Assembly: GCF_000520015.2 (NCBI RefSeq)
Contig: NZ_CP007044.2
Coordinates: 4,402,001-4,466,000 of the forward strand
Reading direction: 5' to 3'
DNA from: Chania multitudinisentens RB-25
GTDB taxonomy: Bacteria > Pseudomonadota > Gammaproteobacteria > Enterobacterales > Enterobacteriaceae
Length of the DNA: 64,000 nt
Shown here: piece by piece, positions 26,749 through 35,687 of the stretch
How positions within the stretch are numbered: position 1 is the stretch's first letter
Layout: each line of letters starts with the position of its first letter
Notes under the pieces: model-generated
The model's database searches: none
Seen by the model: only the letters and a program-made list of their open reading frames with translations
What the model was told of the DNA's origin: nothing
Program-made: the position numbers and the translations under genes

Positions 26749-28587
26749 CTATAACTTATCGAGCAGTTTTTTCAGTTCTCGCCCTTCGGACGAGCTTTTA
26801 TTCTTATCTACCCATTTATTCAGAGCATCCTTGGCGCGATCCTGCAGCATTTTGCGCAAAACCTGGTCAACTTGCAGCTGATAATTGAGCTGTTGCCATG
26901 GCCCATAGACTCGCAATGGTATCGGTGTTTTCCTCAACTGTGTAATCAGATTATTGCTACCCTGCCATCCCCCGGTCACCAGCACATTTAATGTCATATC
27001 GCACTGTTTATCTTGCATATTCACGGTTCCACTACCGGTCAGGTTGAGTAAAGGGGAATCTGCCGTCAGTTTGCTGAGATTAATTGTGCCATTGCTCAAA
27101 CTTCCCTTGGCACTCATCTGTTTCACTTCGGTATAACGTTGGTAGTTATCCTGCCCACGAACGCTGCTGTCATTACGCGCTACAGCTTGCTGGATGAGCT
27201 GTTGAATATTCAGGCCATGCAACTGAGCGTTTTGCATGATCATTTCAGCCGTACCTTGCCAACTCTGTTCAAAAGCAGATGCAGTAAACCGATCGCCAGT
27301 CAAATCACCCTGCATACTGAAAGTGCCAGTCAGCACCAATGGCATGCCAAACGCCTTGAGCACATCTCCCAACTCAATCTGCTGCAATACCGGCTGCAAT
27401 GTGATGAGTGGTTTGCTGCCACGTACATCCAGTGAACCCGGCAAAGCAAAACCACCACCAGCCAGTTTGCCGGATAAGGTTTTTACCGTCAGTAATCCCT
27501 GCTGATTATCAACCTGTGCCACCAGTTGGCTGAGATTCATCCCACGGTATGTTACCTGTTCCGCTTTCAGATTCAGTTGGGCGTTGAAATCACGTAGCAT
27601 CTGCAAACTCTGCTGCGAATCCTCCGCTTGATTAGCGATAACCGGAGCAGCAGTCATTGATGGCGCTAATTGCACTTCGTCGGCAGTTTTGTTCTGCCAT
27701 CCCGAAACCGCATCCAGGTTAAGGTTGGCTGAACTGAGATCTAAAATATAGCGAGGTTCCAGCCCAAACTGCGCACTTGCTGTACCGGTCAGTTGGCTGT
27801 CATTGGCACTGAACATCAGTTGGCTGAACGCAATTTGCTGCGGCGACTGCTGATACAGGGCCTGTACGCTGCCTTCACCTTTAATACCTGTTGCGGGAAT
27901 ATCCGCACCTTCGAGCTGGTAACTGAATTGTGTAACATTTGCGCCAATCTGGCGGGGATATTGCTGCAAATCAAGATCGGCAACCAGCGTAAACGTCAGA
28001 TCTCGCTGATCGCGGTTCACCCGGCTGGAGAGTTCCATCTGCGCCTGATGCTGGCCGTTTTGCTGTAGGCTCAAATTAATATCGCGAACATTGATCTGCT
28101 CGTTATTGGCACGTTGCCAGATTAACAGGCTGTCCACTACGCGCAAATTATCGATCCCAAACGTCCAGGCAGAGTCAACATCATCAGCCTGATTGCCTCC
28201 AGGCGCTATCGGCGCACCCAGTTGCACTTGTTCTTCACTATCAGCAGTCAGGCGGATAACAGCATTTTTCAGCATCACCTGTTTGACATACAGTTGGTGG
28301 GAGAGCAGCGGCAAGAGTTTGACATCAAGCCGCATATTGTCAGCACTGAGCACCGGTGCTTTCGCGCCAGGCGCAGTCAGGGTCATCCGCCCAGCCAAAA
28401 TGCTGAGTTGGGGCCACACATGCCAGCGTAAATCGCCTTCCAGCGTCAGGTGGTAACCGCTACGTTGTTCAACCTTCTTGACCATATAGGCACGGAAATC
28501 ATTCGGATTGACCAGCATGACCAACGCCGTCATACCCGCCACCAGCACTACCAGTAAAATCACCAAAGTTGTCAGTAATCTTCTCAT
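26749..28587 (-). CDS. asmA: AsmA-family envelope protein
   Basis: 612 residues: one N-terminal membrane anchor (residues 5-27) and a long periplasmic AsmA domain rich in beta strands ending in VDKNKSSSEGRELKKLL. N-terminal NPNDFRAYMVKKVEQRSGYHL is typical. AsmA-like proteins are now thought to be bridge-like lipid carriers linking inner and outer membrane; AsmA affects outer-membrane protein assembly and LPS. Neighbour dcd and udk as in E. coli. Confidence 0.95.
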   Translation of the reverse strand: MRRLLTTLVILLVVLVAGMTALVMLVNPNDFRAYMVKKVEQRSGYHLTLEGDLRWHVWPQLSILAGRMTLTAPGAKAPVLSADNMRLDVKLLPLLSHQLYVKQVMLKNAVIRLTADSEEQVQLGAPIAPGGNQADDVDSAWTFGIDNLRVVDSLLIWQRANNEQINVRDINLSLQQNGQHQAQMELSSRVNRDQRDLTFTLVADLDLQQYPRQIGANVTQFSYQLEGADIPATGIKGEGSVQALYQQSPQQIAFSQLMFSANDSQLTGTASAQFGLEPRYILDLSSANLNLDAVSGWQNKTADEVQLAPSMTAAPVIANQAEDSQQSLQMLRDFNAQLNLKAEQVTYRGMNLSQLVAQVDNQQGLLTVKTLSGKLAGGGFALPGSLDVRGSKPLITLQPVLQQIELGDVLKAFGMPLVLTGTFSMQGDLTGDRFTASAFEQSWQGTAEMIMQNAQLHGLNIQQLIQQAVARNDSSVRGQDNYQRYTEVKQMSAKGSLSNGTINLSKLTADSPLLNLTGSGTVNMQDKQCDMTLNVLVTGGWQGSNNLITQLRKTPIPLRVYGPWQQLNYQLQVDQVLRKMLQDRAKDALNKWVDKNKSSSEGRELKKLLDKL

Positions 28588-28681
28588 GCCATCCTCTCAC
28601 CCTCTGATGACCGGAAACTGCGGTATGATTAGCCGCAATTCCAAATACTTTGGGCATCTCAGCGCAGAATACCCAACGCAG

Positions 28682-29263
28682 TCAGTCTTTATCGATACGG
28701 CTGGCCACTGCCCCCTGTTGATCTTTATATTTTGCATCCTGCCGGCTGTTATATGGCCGTGCTGCCGGCCCAGAGAGCGGTTCGAAACTCAGTGCGCCGA
28801 TCAGCATGCCAGGCCGTAACGCAAGTGGCAGCTTACCTGAATTATAGAACTCCAATACAATTCTCCCCTGCCAACCAGGATCAATTCGGTGCGCGGTCAC
28901 ATGTACCATCAACCCCAGCCGGGCCAAAGAAGAACGGCCATCAAGCCAGCCCACCAGATCGTTTGGCAGCGTCACTGACTCCAGCGTGACCGCCAGCGCC
29001 AACTCGCCAGGATGCAGGAAGAAAGCCTCCCCTTCTGGCAACACGATCTCATCGCTCATGACGCGATCAAGCGCCGCACCCACTTCATCTTTAGGCCCGC
29101 TAAGATCGATAAATGCAGCCGTGTGACCGCGAAAAACGCGGAATTGATTACCCAAACGGACATCCACCGTGGCCCCGCTAATACGTTCAATCGGCGGACG
29201 TGGCGAGATAACCAGTTTTTCACTATCCAGCCAGGCTTCTATATCACGGTCACACAGTCTCAT
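28682..29263 (-). CDS. dcd: dCTP deaminase
   Basis: 193 residues, the usual length. Converts dCTP to dUTP as trimers. Motifs: DGRSSLARLGLMVH (Arg/Ser of the active site), HRIDPGWQGRIVLEFYN with the catalytic Glu, and the N-terminal MRLCDRDIEAWL. Provides most dUMP for thymidylate synthesis in enterobacteria. Lies between udk and asmA. Confidence 0.97.
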   Translation of the reverse strand: MRLCDRDIEAWLDSEKLVISPRPPIERISGATVDVRLGNQFRVFRGHTAAFIDLSGPKDEVGAALDRVMSDEIVLPEGEAFFLHPGELALAVTLESVTLPNDLVGWLDGRSSLARLGLMVHVTAHRIDPGWQGRIVLEFYNSGKLPLALRPGMLIGALSFEPLSGPAARPYNSRQDAKYKDQQGAVASRIDKD

Positions 29264-29384
29264 TCGTTATCTCCATTCGATCAAAGCGCAAAAATTGCCA
29301 CATAGCAGACCAAAGATCTATGTCAGGGCATTAGATAATTCACTACAGGCCGAAAAAATACCGTTTTCTCACATTCAAATGACA

Positions 29385-30026
29385 TTATTCAAAAAATTGG
29401 CTGATTTTGGCTTTCAAAATATCAATGGCAATGCGGTTTTTACCCCCACGTGGAACAATAATGTCAGCATACTGTTTGGAAGGCTCAATAAATTGCAGGA
29501 ACATTGGGCGAACCGTTTTCTGGTATTGTGCCATCACGGAATCCATCGAACGGCCACGCTCATTCACATCGCGCTTCATACGCCGCATCAGGCAAATATC
29601 CAACGGAGTGTCAACAAAGATCGAGAAACTCATCGTTTGACGCAAACGGACATCCGTCAATAACAAGATACCTTCCAGAATAATGACTTTTTTCGGTTCC
29701 AGATGGATAGTTTCTTTCTTACGCGTATGTTCGGTGTAGCTGTACAACGGCAACTCAATCGCCTTACCGGCTTTCAGCATTTGCAGATGCTGCAACAAAA
29801 GATTGTGATCCATTGAATTCGGGTGGTCATAGTTGGTTTTAACCCGTTCTTCCATGGTCAAATGAGTCTGATCTTTATAATAACTGTCTTCTGGGATCAC
29901 ACCGATATGCTCGTCCCCCACCTGCTCACGGAGTTCACGATACAGAGTGCTGGCGATAAGACTTTTTCCAGAGGCAGATGCACCAGCTATACCGATAATG
30001 ACGCACTGATGCGGTTTGTCAGTCAT
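29385..30026 (-). CDS. udk: Uridine/cytidine kinase
   Basis: 213 residues; Walker A GASASGKS at residues 15-22, then EDSYYKDQ and YDHPNSMDHNLL of the uridine kinase family. Phosphorylates uridine and cytidine in pyrimidine salvage with GTP or ATP. First gene of the udk-dcd-asmA set on this strand. The 30027-30335 region upstream, shared with a divergent gene, shows no strong regulatory motif to me. Confidence 0.97.
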   Translation of the reverse strand: MTDKPHQCVIIGIAGASASGKSLIASTLYRELREQVGDEHIGVIPEDSYYKDQTHLTMEERVKTNYDHPNSMDHNLLLQHLQMLKAGKAIELPLYSYTEHTRKKETIHLEPKKVIILEGILLLTDVRLRQTMSFSIFVDTPLDICLMRRMKRDVNERGRSMDSVMAQYQKTVRPMFLQFIEPSKQYADIIVPRGGKNRIAIDILKAKISQFFE

Positions 30027-30335
30027 AAAATTAAGGACCTGATTTTAAAGTGGGAAAAAGAGAACTGAGACAGAGTAATTATAGGGAGTTCATGGGCATA
30101 GCGCCAGCGTTTATCCCCCCCTATCGTCTTGCACATTGAGGAGTGATTGACTGTAACCTGAAATTCGCTGGTCGATAGCCTGAAAAGATCAGATAGCGTT
30201 TTAAGAACATTACGACTACTGTAAATCAGGCTCTCAGAGTACAATATTGCTCCATGATCCTCCTGTTCACCTTCAGCGAGTATTCAAATTCGTGAAACAA
30301 CGTTATTTATTCTCTTCAGTTGAGTGCTGCCCTAC

Positions 30336-30983
30336 ATGATGAACTGGCATTTCCTGACCTTCTTTGGTGACAGCATGCTGTTGCTTCCCTGCGCCGCCAT
30401 TATCTTCATCATTTTGATACTTTCACCTGCCAGTAGAAAACCCACATGGGAATGGACGCTGTTGTTTGGTGGTGTCAGTGCCGTGGTGTGTGTATCAAAA
30501 CTGGCCTTTATGGGTTGGGGCATTGGCAGCCGCGAGTTTGACTTTACCGGATTCAGCGGCCATTCGGCGCTGTCTGCCAGCATCTGGCCAGTCATGCTGT
30601 GGCTGCTCAGTAGCCGTTTTTCACGGGCAATCAGGCGCGCAGCCGTTATCATGGGGTATATTCTCGCTATCGCCGTAGGTTATTCACGCTTGGCGATTCA
30701 CGTTCACTCCACCTCAGAAGTGATTACCGGCTTGGTATTGGGCCTGATCGTCAGCAGCACATTCCTGTTACTCCAGCGCGGCACTACGCCCCCCAGGTTA
30801 TCCTATCGCAAGATTGGCGCTACGCTGATTCTGCCGCTGATCCTGATCAACACCGGCAGCGCAGCGCCAACCCAGAGTTTACTGGAGCGGATTGCCGTAA
30901 CAATTGCTCCCGTAGAAAGGCCTTTTATACGAGCCGATCTGCACAAGGCACCAACTTCCTCTATCAGTGCTAAACACCATTAA
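30336..30983 (+). CDS. PAP2-superfamily membrane phosphatase
   Basis: About 215 residues with five or six membrane spans. It has the second and third PAP2 phosphatase motifs in altered form: GFSGHSALSAS (usual PSGH) and GYSRLAIHVHSTSEVITG, where SR-x5-H is kept but the last Asp is Glu. Substrate could be a lipid phosphate such as undecaprenyl-PP or PGP; unknown. Start is uncertain: ATG 30336 or 30339 (MNWHFLTFFGDS) looks better than GTG 30324. A proline- and serine-rich tail follows the last span. Confidence 0.8.
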   Translation: MMNWHFLTFFGDSMLLLPCAAIIFIILILSPASRKPTWEWTLLFGGVSAVVCVSKLAFMGWGIGSREFDFTGFSGHSALSASIWPVMLWLLSSRFSRAIRRAAVIMGYILAIAVGYSRLAIHVHSTSEVITGLVLGLIVSSTFLLLQRGTTPPRLSYRKIGATLILPLILINTGSAAPTQSLLERIAVTIAPVERPFIRADLHKAPTSSISAKHH

Positions 30984-31006
30984 AAAACCCGGCGTGGTGC
31001 CGGGTT
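30982..31006 (-). terminator. Rho-independent terminator of mrp
   Basis: On the minus strand AACCCGGC / GCCGGGTT (8-bp stem, 5-nt loop) is followed by TTTTTT, 20 bases after the mrp stop. It can also act against the convergent PAP2 gene. Confidence 0.8.
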
Positions 31007-31025
31007 GTCATTAGAGCCTACGAAT

Positions 31026-32138
31026 TTACAGCGCTCGGAAAGAGATCTCGGTTGGAATGGCTTCCCCCTGCCAGTACATTTGTGCCGCAACGCGCCCGGC
31101 CAATTGGCGGTACATTTCGGCAAACTCGCTGTCTGGGCGGCTGATTACCGTGGGCTGACCACGATCCAGATCTTCACGTAATGAAATATGCAACGGCATC
31201 TGCCCTAACAGGCGGCTGTTGTATTTTTTCACTAACTTCTCTGCACCGCCGGTACCGAAAATAGGCTCATGGTGGCCGCAGTTGCTGCAAATATGCATGC
31301 TCATATTCTCAACGATACCCAGCACTGGCACATGCACTTTCTCAAACATCACAATGCCCTTCGCTGCATCCAGTAAGGCGATATCCTGCGGCGTAGTCAC
31401 CACCAGCGCACCGGTAACCGGGATGTTCTGCGACAGTGTTAGCTGAATATCACCGGTACCCGGCGGCATATCCAGCACCAGATAATCCAAATCTGGCCAC
31501 AGCGTATCCTGCAACAATTGCAACAGCGCCTTACTGGCCATCGGGCCACGCCATACCATCGCGTTATCATCAGTCACCAGATAGCCGATAGAGTTAGTTG
31601 CCAGGCCGTGAGCCATGATCGGTGCCATACGTTGGCCGTCCGGTGACGTTGGGCGTTCATGTTCAGTACCCAGCATATTCGGGATCGACGGGCCATAAAT
31701 GTCCGCATCAAGAATCCCCACTTTGGCCCCCTCAGCGGCCAATGCCAGTGCCAGATTGACTGCGGTGCTGGATTTCCCCACCCCGCCCTTGCCAGAACTG
31801 ACAGCAATGATATTACGCACTCCCTTCACACCGGCCTGATCGTTGGCCCGTTTCAGGGTAGTGATGTCCTGCTTCAGTTTCCAATCGATGGCCTGCGCGC
31901 CGGTTACGCGCAGCAGTTCATCACTCACCGTCTCTTGCAGCGCAGCAAAACCACTCCGCCAGGCGAATGGCATGATCAGTTCAATATGCAGCACCTTGTC
32001 CAGCATCGCACAATGGTGGATAGCTTTCAGGGCAGTCAGATTATTTTTTAACGTCGGGTGTTCAAAGGCGGCCAGTACACCGGTCACCAGGGCACGCAGA
32101 ACTTCAGGGTTAGTCTGCTCGGGGGATTTTGCGTTCAT
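31026..32138 (-). CDS. mrp: Iron-sulfur cluster carrier protein Mrp/ApbC
   Basis: 370 residues. N-terminal MIP18-like domain (residues 1-95), then a deviant Walker A P-loop SSGKGGVGKSSTAVNLA (about 113-129), VLDMPPGTGD (Walker B region) and a C-terminal CSNCGHHE with the CxxC that binds a bridging 4Fe-4S cluster. Delivers Fe-S clusters to apo-proteins. Divergent from metG, as in most enterobacteria. Ribosome site AAGGAGCCGGGATG. Confidence 0.96.
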   Translation of the reverse strand: MNAKSPEQTNPEVLRALVTGVLAAFEHPTLKNNLTALKAIHHCAMLDKVLHIELIMPFAWRSGFAALQETVSDELLRVTGAQAIDWKLKQDITTLKRANDQAGVKGVRNIIAVSSGKGGVGKSSTAVNLALALAAEGAKVGILDADIYGPSIPNMLGTEHERPTSPDGQRMAPIMAHGLATNSIGYLVTDDNAMVWRGPMASKALLQLLQDTLWPDLDYLVLDMPPGTGDIQLTLSQNIPVTGALVVTTPQDIALLDAAKGIVMFEKVHVPVLGIVENMSMHICSNCGHHEPIFGTGGAEKLVKKYNSRLLGQMPLHISLREDLDRGQPTVISRPDSEFAEMYRQLAGRVAAQMYWQGEAIPTEISFRAL

Positions 32139-32302
32139 CCCGGCTCCTTGATTTTTTTTAAATGATTAACTTCTCGCTAAGCATACCAGAACTACGAGGC
32201 AACCCGTGCGCATAACCCGAAAGAAACCGCTCTGGTAGCAAAGAGCGCGATCGGTTACCATCAAAGTCCCTTTTTATTCATTACAGAAAGCAAGTTCTTA
32301 CT

Positions 32303-34330
32303 ATGGCTCAAGTCGCGAAAAAATTATTGGTGACGTGCGCGCTACCGTACGCAAATGGTTCCATCCATCTCGGCCACATGCTCGAGCACATCCAGGCAGA
32401 TATCTGGGTTCGTTACCAACGAATGCGCGGCCACGAGGTTCATTTCATCTGTGCAGATGACGCACACGGCACCCCAATCATGCTGAAGGCACAGCAGATG
32501 GGCATCCAGCCGGAAGAAATGATCGCGACAATGAGCCACGAGCACCAACAGGATTTCGCTGGTTTTGGCATCAGCTATGACAACTATCACTCAACCCATA
32601 GCGAAGAAAACCGTGAGCTGGCCGGTCTGATCTATCGCCGTCTGAAAGAGAACGGCTTTATCAAGCAAAGAACCATTTCTCAGCTTTATGATCCTGAGAA
32701 AGGCATGTTCCTGCCAGATCGTTTTGTGAAAGGCACCTGCCCGAAGTGCAAATCCCCAGACCAGTACGGCGATAACTGCGAAGTCTGTGGCGCCACCTAC
32801 AGCCCAACCGAACTTATTGAGCCGAAATCGGTAGTTTCTGGCGCTACGCCGGTCATGCGTGATTCTGAGCATTTCTTCTTTGACCTGCCGGCGTTCAGCG
32901 ACATGCTGCAAGCCTGGACCCGTTCCGGTGCGCTGCAAGAGCAAGTGGCGAACAAAATGCAAGAATGGTTCGAATCCGGCCTGCAACAGTGGGATATTTC
33001 CCGCGACGCGCCGTATTTTGGCTTTGAGATCCCAGATGCGGCTGGCAAATATTTCTACGTTTGGCTGGATGCGCCGATCGGCTATATGGGCTCCTTCAAA
33101 AACCTGTGTGATAAACGTGGCGATCTGAATTTCGATGAATTCTGGCGTAAAGATTCCACCACCGAGCTTTACCACTTTATTGGTAAAGATATCGTTTATT
33201 TTCACAGTCTGTTCTGGCCTGCCATGTTGGAAGGCAGCAACTTCCGCAAACCGACCAACCTGTTTGTGCACGGTTATGTCACGGTGAACGGCGCGAAGAT
33301 GTCTAAATCGCGCGGTACCTTTATCAAGGCCGGAACTTACCTACAGCATTTGGATGCTGACTGCCTGCGTTACTACTATGCCGCCAAGCTGTCTTCCCGC
33401 ATTGACGATATCGACCTGAACCTGGAAGATTTCGTGCAGCGCGTGAATGCCGATATCGTCAACAAAGTGGTGAATCTGGCTTCACGTAACGCCGGTTTCA
33501 TCAATAAACGCTTTGGCGGGCAACTGGCTGATAAACTGGCTGACCCGGCGCTGTATCAAACCTTTGTTGAAGCTGCTGAAAGCATTGCTGAAGCCTATGC
33601 CAACCGCGAAACCAGCCGTGCGATCCGCGAAATCATGGCGCTGGCCGATTTGGCTAACCGTTACGTGGATGAGCAAGCCCCCTGGGTGGTGGCGAAGGAA
33701 GAAGGGCGTGACGCTGATTTGCAGGCAATCTGCTCAATGGGTATCAACCTGTTCCGTGTGTTGATGACTTACCTGAAACCGGTATTGCCTGCGCTGACCG
33801 AGCGGGCCGAAGCTTTCCTCAACTGTGAGCTGAGTTGGAATGCTATTGCACAACCGCTGCTGGGTCACCCGGTGAGCCCCTTTAAGGCACTGTTTAACCG
33901 TATCGATCTTGATAAAGTGAATGAAATGGTTAACGCCTCAAAAGAAGATATGGCCGCAGCGAAGGTGGTGACCGGCCCGTTAGCAGACGATCCGATTCAG
34001 GAAACCATTACCTTTGACGATTTCGCCAAGGTAGACATGCGGATTGCGCTGATTAAAAGCGCTGAATTTGTGGAAGGTTCCGACAAACTGCTGAAACTTC
34101 TGTTGGATCTGGGTGGCGAGTCTCGTCAGATATTCTCCGGCATTCGTTCCGCTTATCCCGACCCGAAACAGCTGGAAGGCCGCCTGACCATCATGGTAGC
34201 CAATCTGGCACCGCGTAAAATGCGCTTCGGCATTTCCGAAGGCATGGTAATGGCCGCTGGCCCAGGCGAGAAAGATATTTTCCTGTTGAGCCCGGATAGC
34301 GGTGCACAGCCAGGAATGCAGGTGAAATAA
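32303..34330 (+). CDS. metG: Methionyl-tRNA synthetase
   Basis: 675 residues, close to the 677 of E. coli. HLGH class I signature at residues 22-25 (SIHLGHMLEH), zinc ribbon CPKC ... CEVCG (about 146-162), KMSKS in GAKMSKSRGT (about 333-337) and a C-terminal EMAPII-like tRNA-binding/dimerisation domain from about residue 575 (FAKVDMRIALI). Charges both initiator and elongator tRNA-Met. Confidence 0.98.
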   Translation: MAQVAKKLLVTCALPYANGSIHLGHMLEHIQADIWVRYQRMRGHEVHFICADDAHGTPIMLKAQQMGIQPEEMIATMSHEHQQDFAGFGISYDNYHSTHSEENRELAGLIYRRLKENGFIKQRTISQLYDPEKGMFLPDRFVKGTCPKCKSPDQYGDNCEVCGATYSPTELIEPKSVVSGATPVMRDSEHFFFDLPAFSDMLQAWTRSGALQEQVANKMQEWFESGLQQWDISRDAPYFGFEIPDAAGKYFYVWLDAPIGYMGSFKNLCDKRGDLNFDEFWRKDSTTELYHFIGKDIVYFHSLFWPAMLEGSNFRKPTNLFVHGYVTVNGAKMSKSRGTFIKAGTYLQHLDADCLRYYYAAKLSSRIDDIDLNLEDFVQRVNADIVNKVVNLASRNAGFINKRFGGQLADKLADPALYQTFVEAAESIAEAYANRETSRAIREIMALADLANRYVDEQAPWVVAKEEGRDADLQAICSMGINLFRVLMTYLKPVLPALTERAEAFLNCELSWNAIAQPLLGHPVSPFKALFNRIDLDKVNEMVNASKEDMAAAKVVTGPLADDPIQETITFDDFAKVDMRIALIKSAEFVEGSDKLLKLLLDLGGESRQIFSGIRSAYPDPKQLEGRLTIMVANLAPRKMRFGISEGMVMAAGPGEKDIFLLSPDSGAQPGMQVK

Positions 34331-34343
34331 GCCATCAGTGCAT

Positions 34344-34376
34344 GTCCCCTGACCCTTGCCTCAAGGGAAAGGGGAC
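34344..34376 (+). terminator. Hairpin after metG
   Basis: GTCCCC-TGA-CCCTT and AAGGG-AAA-GGGGAC form an 11-bp stem with one symmetric internal loop, 14 bases after the metG stop and followed by TATTCT. A plausible weak terminator. The following stretch to 34856 is AT-rich, with several TTGCCA/TTGGCA repeats at 34727-34790 and no convincing gene. Confidence 0.5.
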
Positions 34377-34856
34377 TATTCTGTGTAACTCTCCGCAGTA
34401 ACCTTAAGTAACCCATACTCCGGTTCTAACCACCAAACCCATTGCTATGGGTTGAAAATATATTAAAAAATAACGAAAAAGGCATCTTCTAACACTCCAG
34501 CAAAATTTTGACTTTTCTCACAGGAAGAAAAATAAATTTTTATCCTGAAAATGGTAATTTTTTCGATCCTTTATACAAAAAATGGCTAACTATAATTTTT
34601 TCCTCAGCCATTTTCTTTAAAACAACCAAAGAAGCATCTAAAACCCCCTTTAATAAAATGCTATTTTGGAAGTATTCGGCATCTTTACTAAAAAAGTGAT
34701 TGATTATAGATTGATGGCCGGGATTTTATTGCCAATAAAAAATTTGGCATAGTTGGCAACAAATCCTACCAATGGCGACTTATTGCCATTTCAATATGGA
34801 TCTTGACATCGATTTATTGATTGATAGTGTCGAATGGAATATCGATATGGGAAACA

Positions 34857-35417
34857 ATGAACATGAATCAGTCTTTTTTAGCCTTTACGCTGATCGCATC
34901 CAGCCAGCTGTTTACCTCTGCGTTGGCCGCTGATGGAATCATAAACTTTACCGGGCGGCTAACTGAAAGTGCCTGTGAAGTCGCTTCAAAAAATATCAGC
35001 GTGAATATGGGCTCGGTTACTGCTGCTGAAGCAAAAATATTTCACGATGAACCCCTGGGCCGAGTGTCAGAGTTCGAACTGGTTTTAAATAATTGCCCGG
35101 CGAATATCAATGTTGCCTCAATAATAATCGAAGGTGTAGCAGAGCCAACCAACGCTTCACTATTTGCATTGGATAATGCAGGCCAGCCTGGTGTAGCGAA
35201 AGGTATCGGCATCAGCCTTTTCACTCTGGATAGCCCCGGTTCAATGAAACCAATCGTGCCTAACGAAGTTTCTCAACTCACGCAGCCTATTGATGCTTCA
35301 CCAGGTAACAGCAATAGAATTAAATTCTATGCTGACTACTTTGGGCTGAATATAGGGTCTGAATTTGCCAGCGGATCGGCGAATGCCACCATGCAGTTCT
35401 CCGTTTTATACAACTGA
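34857..35417 (+). CDS. Fimbrial subunit, type 1 pilin-like (orphan)
   Basis: About 186 residues with a signal peptide ending SALA-ADG, then INFTGRLTESACEVASKN, the typical first strand of FimA-type pilins, with a Cys pair (ESAC ... NNCPANI) for the conserved disulfide, and a C-terminal strand ending FSVLYN for donor-strand exchange. It would be secreted and assembled by a chaperone-usher system, but no chaperone, usher or adhesin gene is adjacent, so it must use another cluster's machinery or be a remnant. ATG 34857 has GGGAAAC just upstream. The preceding AT-rich region suggests acquired DNA. Confidence 0.85.
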   Translation: MNMNQSFLAFTLIASSQLFTSALAADGIINFTGRLTESACEVASKNISVNMGSVTAAEAKIFHDEPLGRVSEFELVLNNCPANINVASIIIEGVAEPTNASLFALDNAGQPGVAKGIGISLFTLDSPGSMKPIVPNEVSQLTQPIDASPGNSNRIKFYADYFGLNIGSEFASGSANATMQFSVLYN

Positions 35418-35429
35418 CTTATTTCCTGG

Positions 35430-35474
35430 TTTGAACCATCAAGCTGCCTAATAACGGTGGCTTAATGGTTTGAA
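35430..35474 (+). terminator. Long imperfect hairpin after the pilin gene
   Basis: Two 19-nt arms (35430-35448 and 35456-35474) pair with a few G-U or mismatched positions, 12 bases beyond the pilin stop. No T-tract follows, so it may be an mRNA-end stabiliser more than a terminator. The remaining gap to 35687 shows no gene. Confidence 0.4.
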
Positions 35475-35687
35475 TTGATCTGCTGACGCTTTCTGGCATT
35501 TTTTGCCATTCTCAAAACCGTGGCACAGTCAGACGGAACAAACATGGCTTCATTGAGATGTTTATACGAAGCCACAACCATCGCCTCTTTTTTAAAATAA
35601 TTTCTCGTCCTCCCCCTGTTCAGCACCGTAGAATGGGTTAATGTATCGATACTGGCTTAATAGCTGTATGCATAAACAGGTTGGGTT

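Noticed and set aside
34508..34699. 63-codon AT-rich plus-strand frame before the pilin gene
   Set aside because: Starts with TTG, has no ribosome site and low-complexity AT-driven composition; no recognisable domain.
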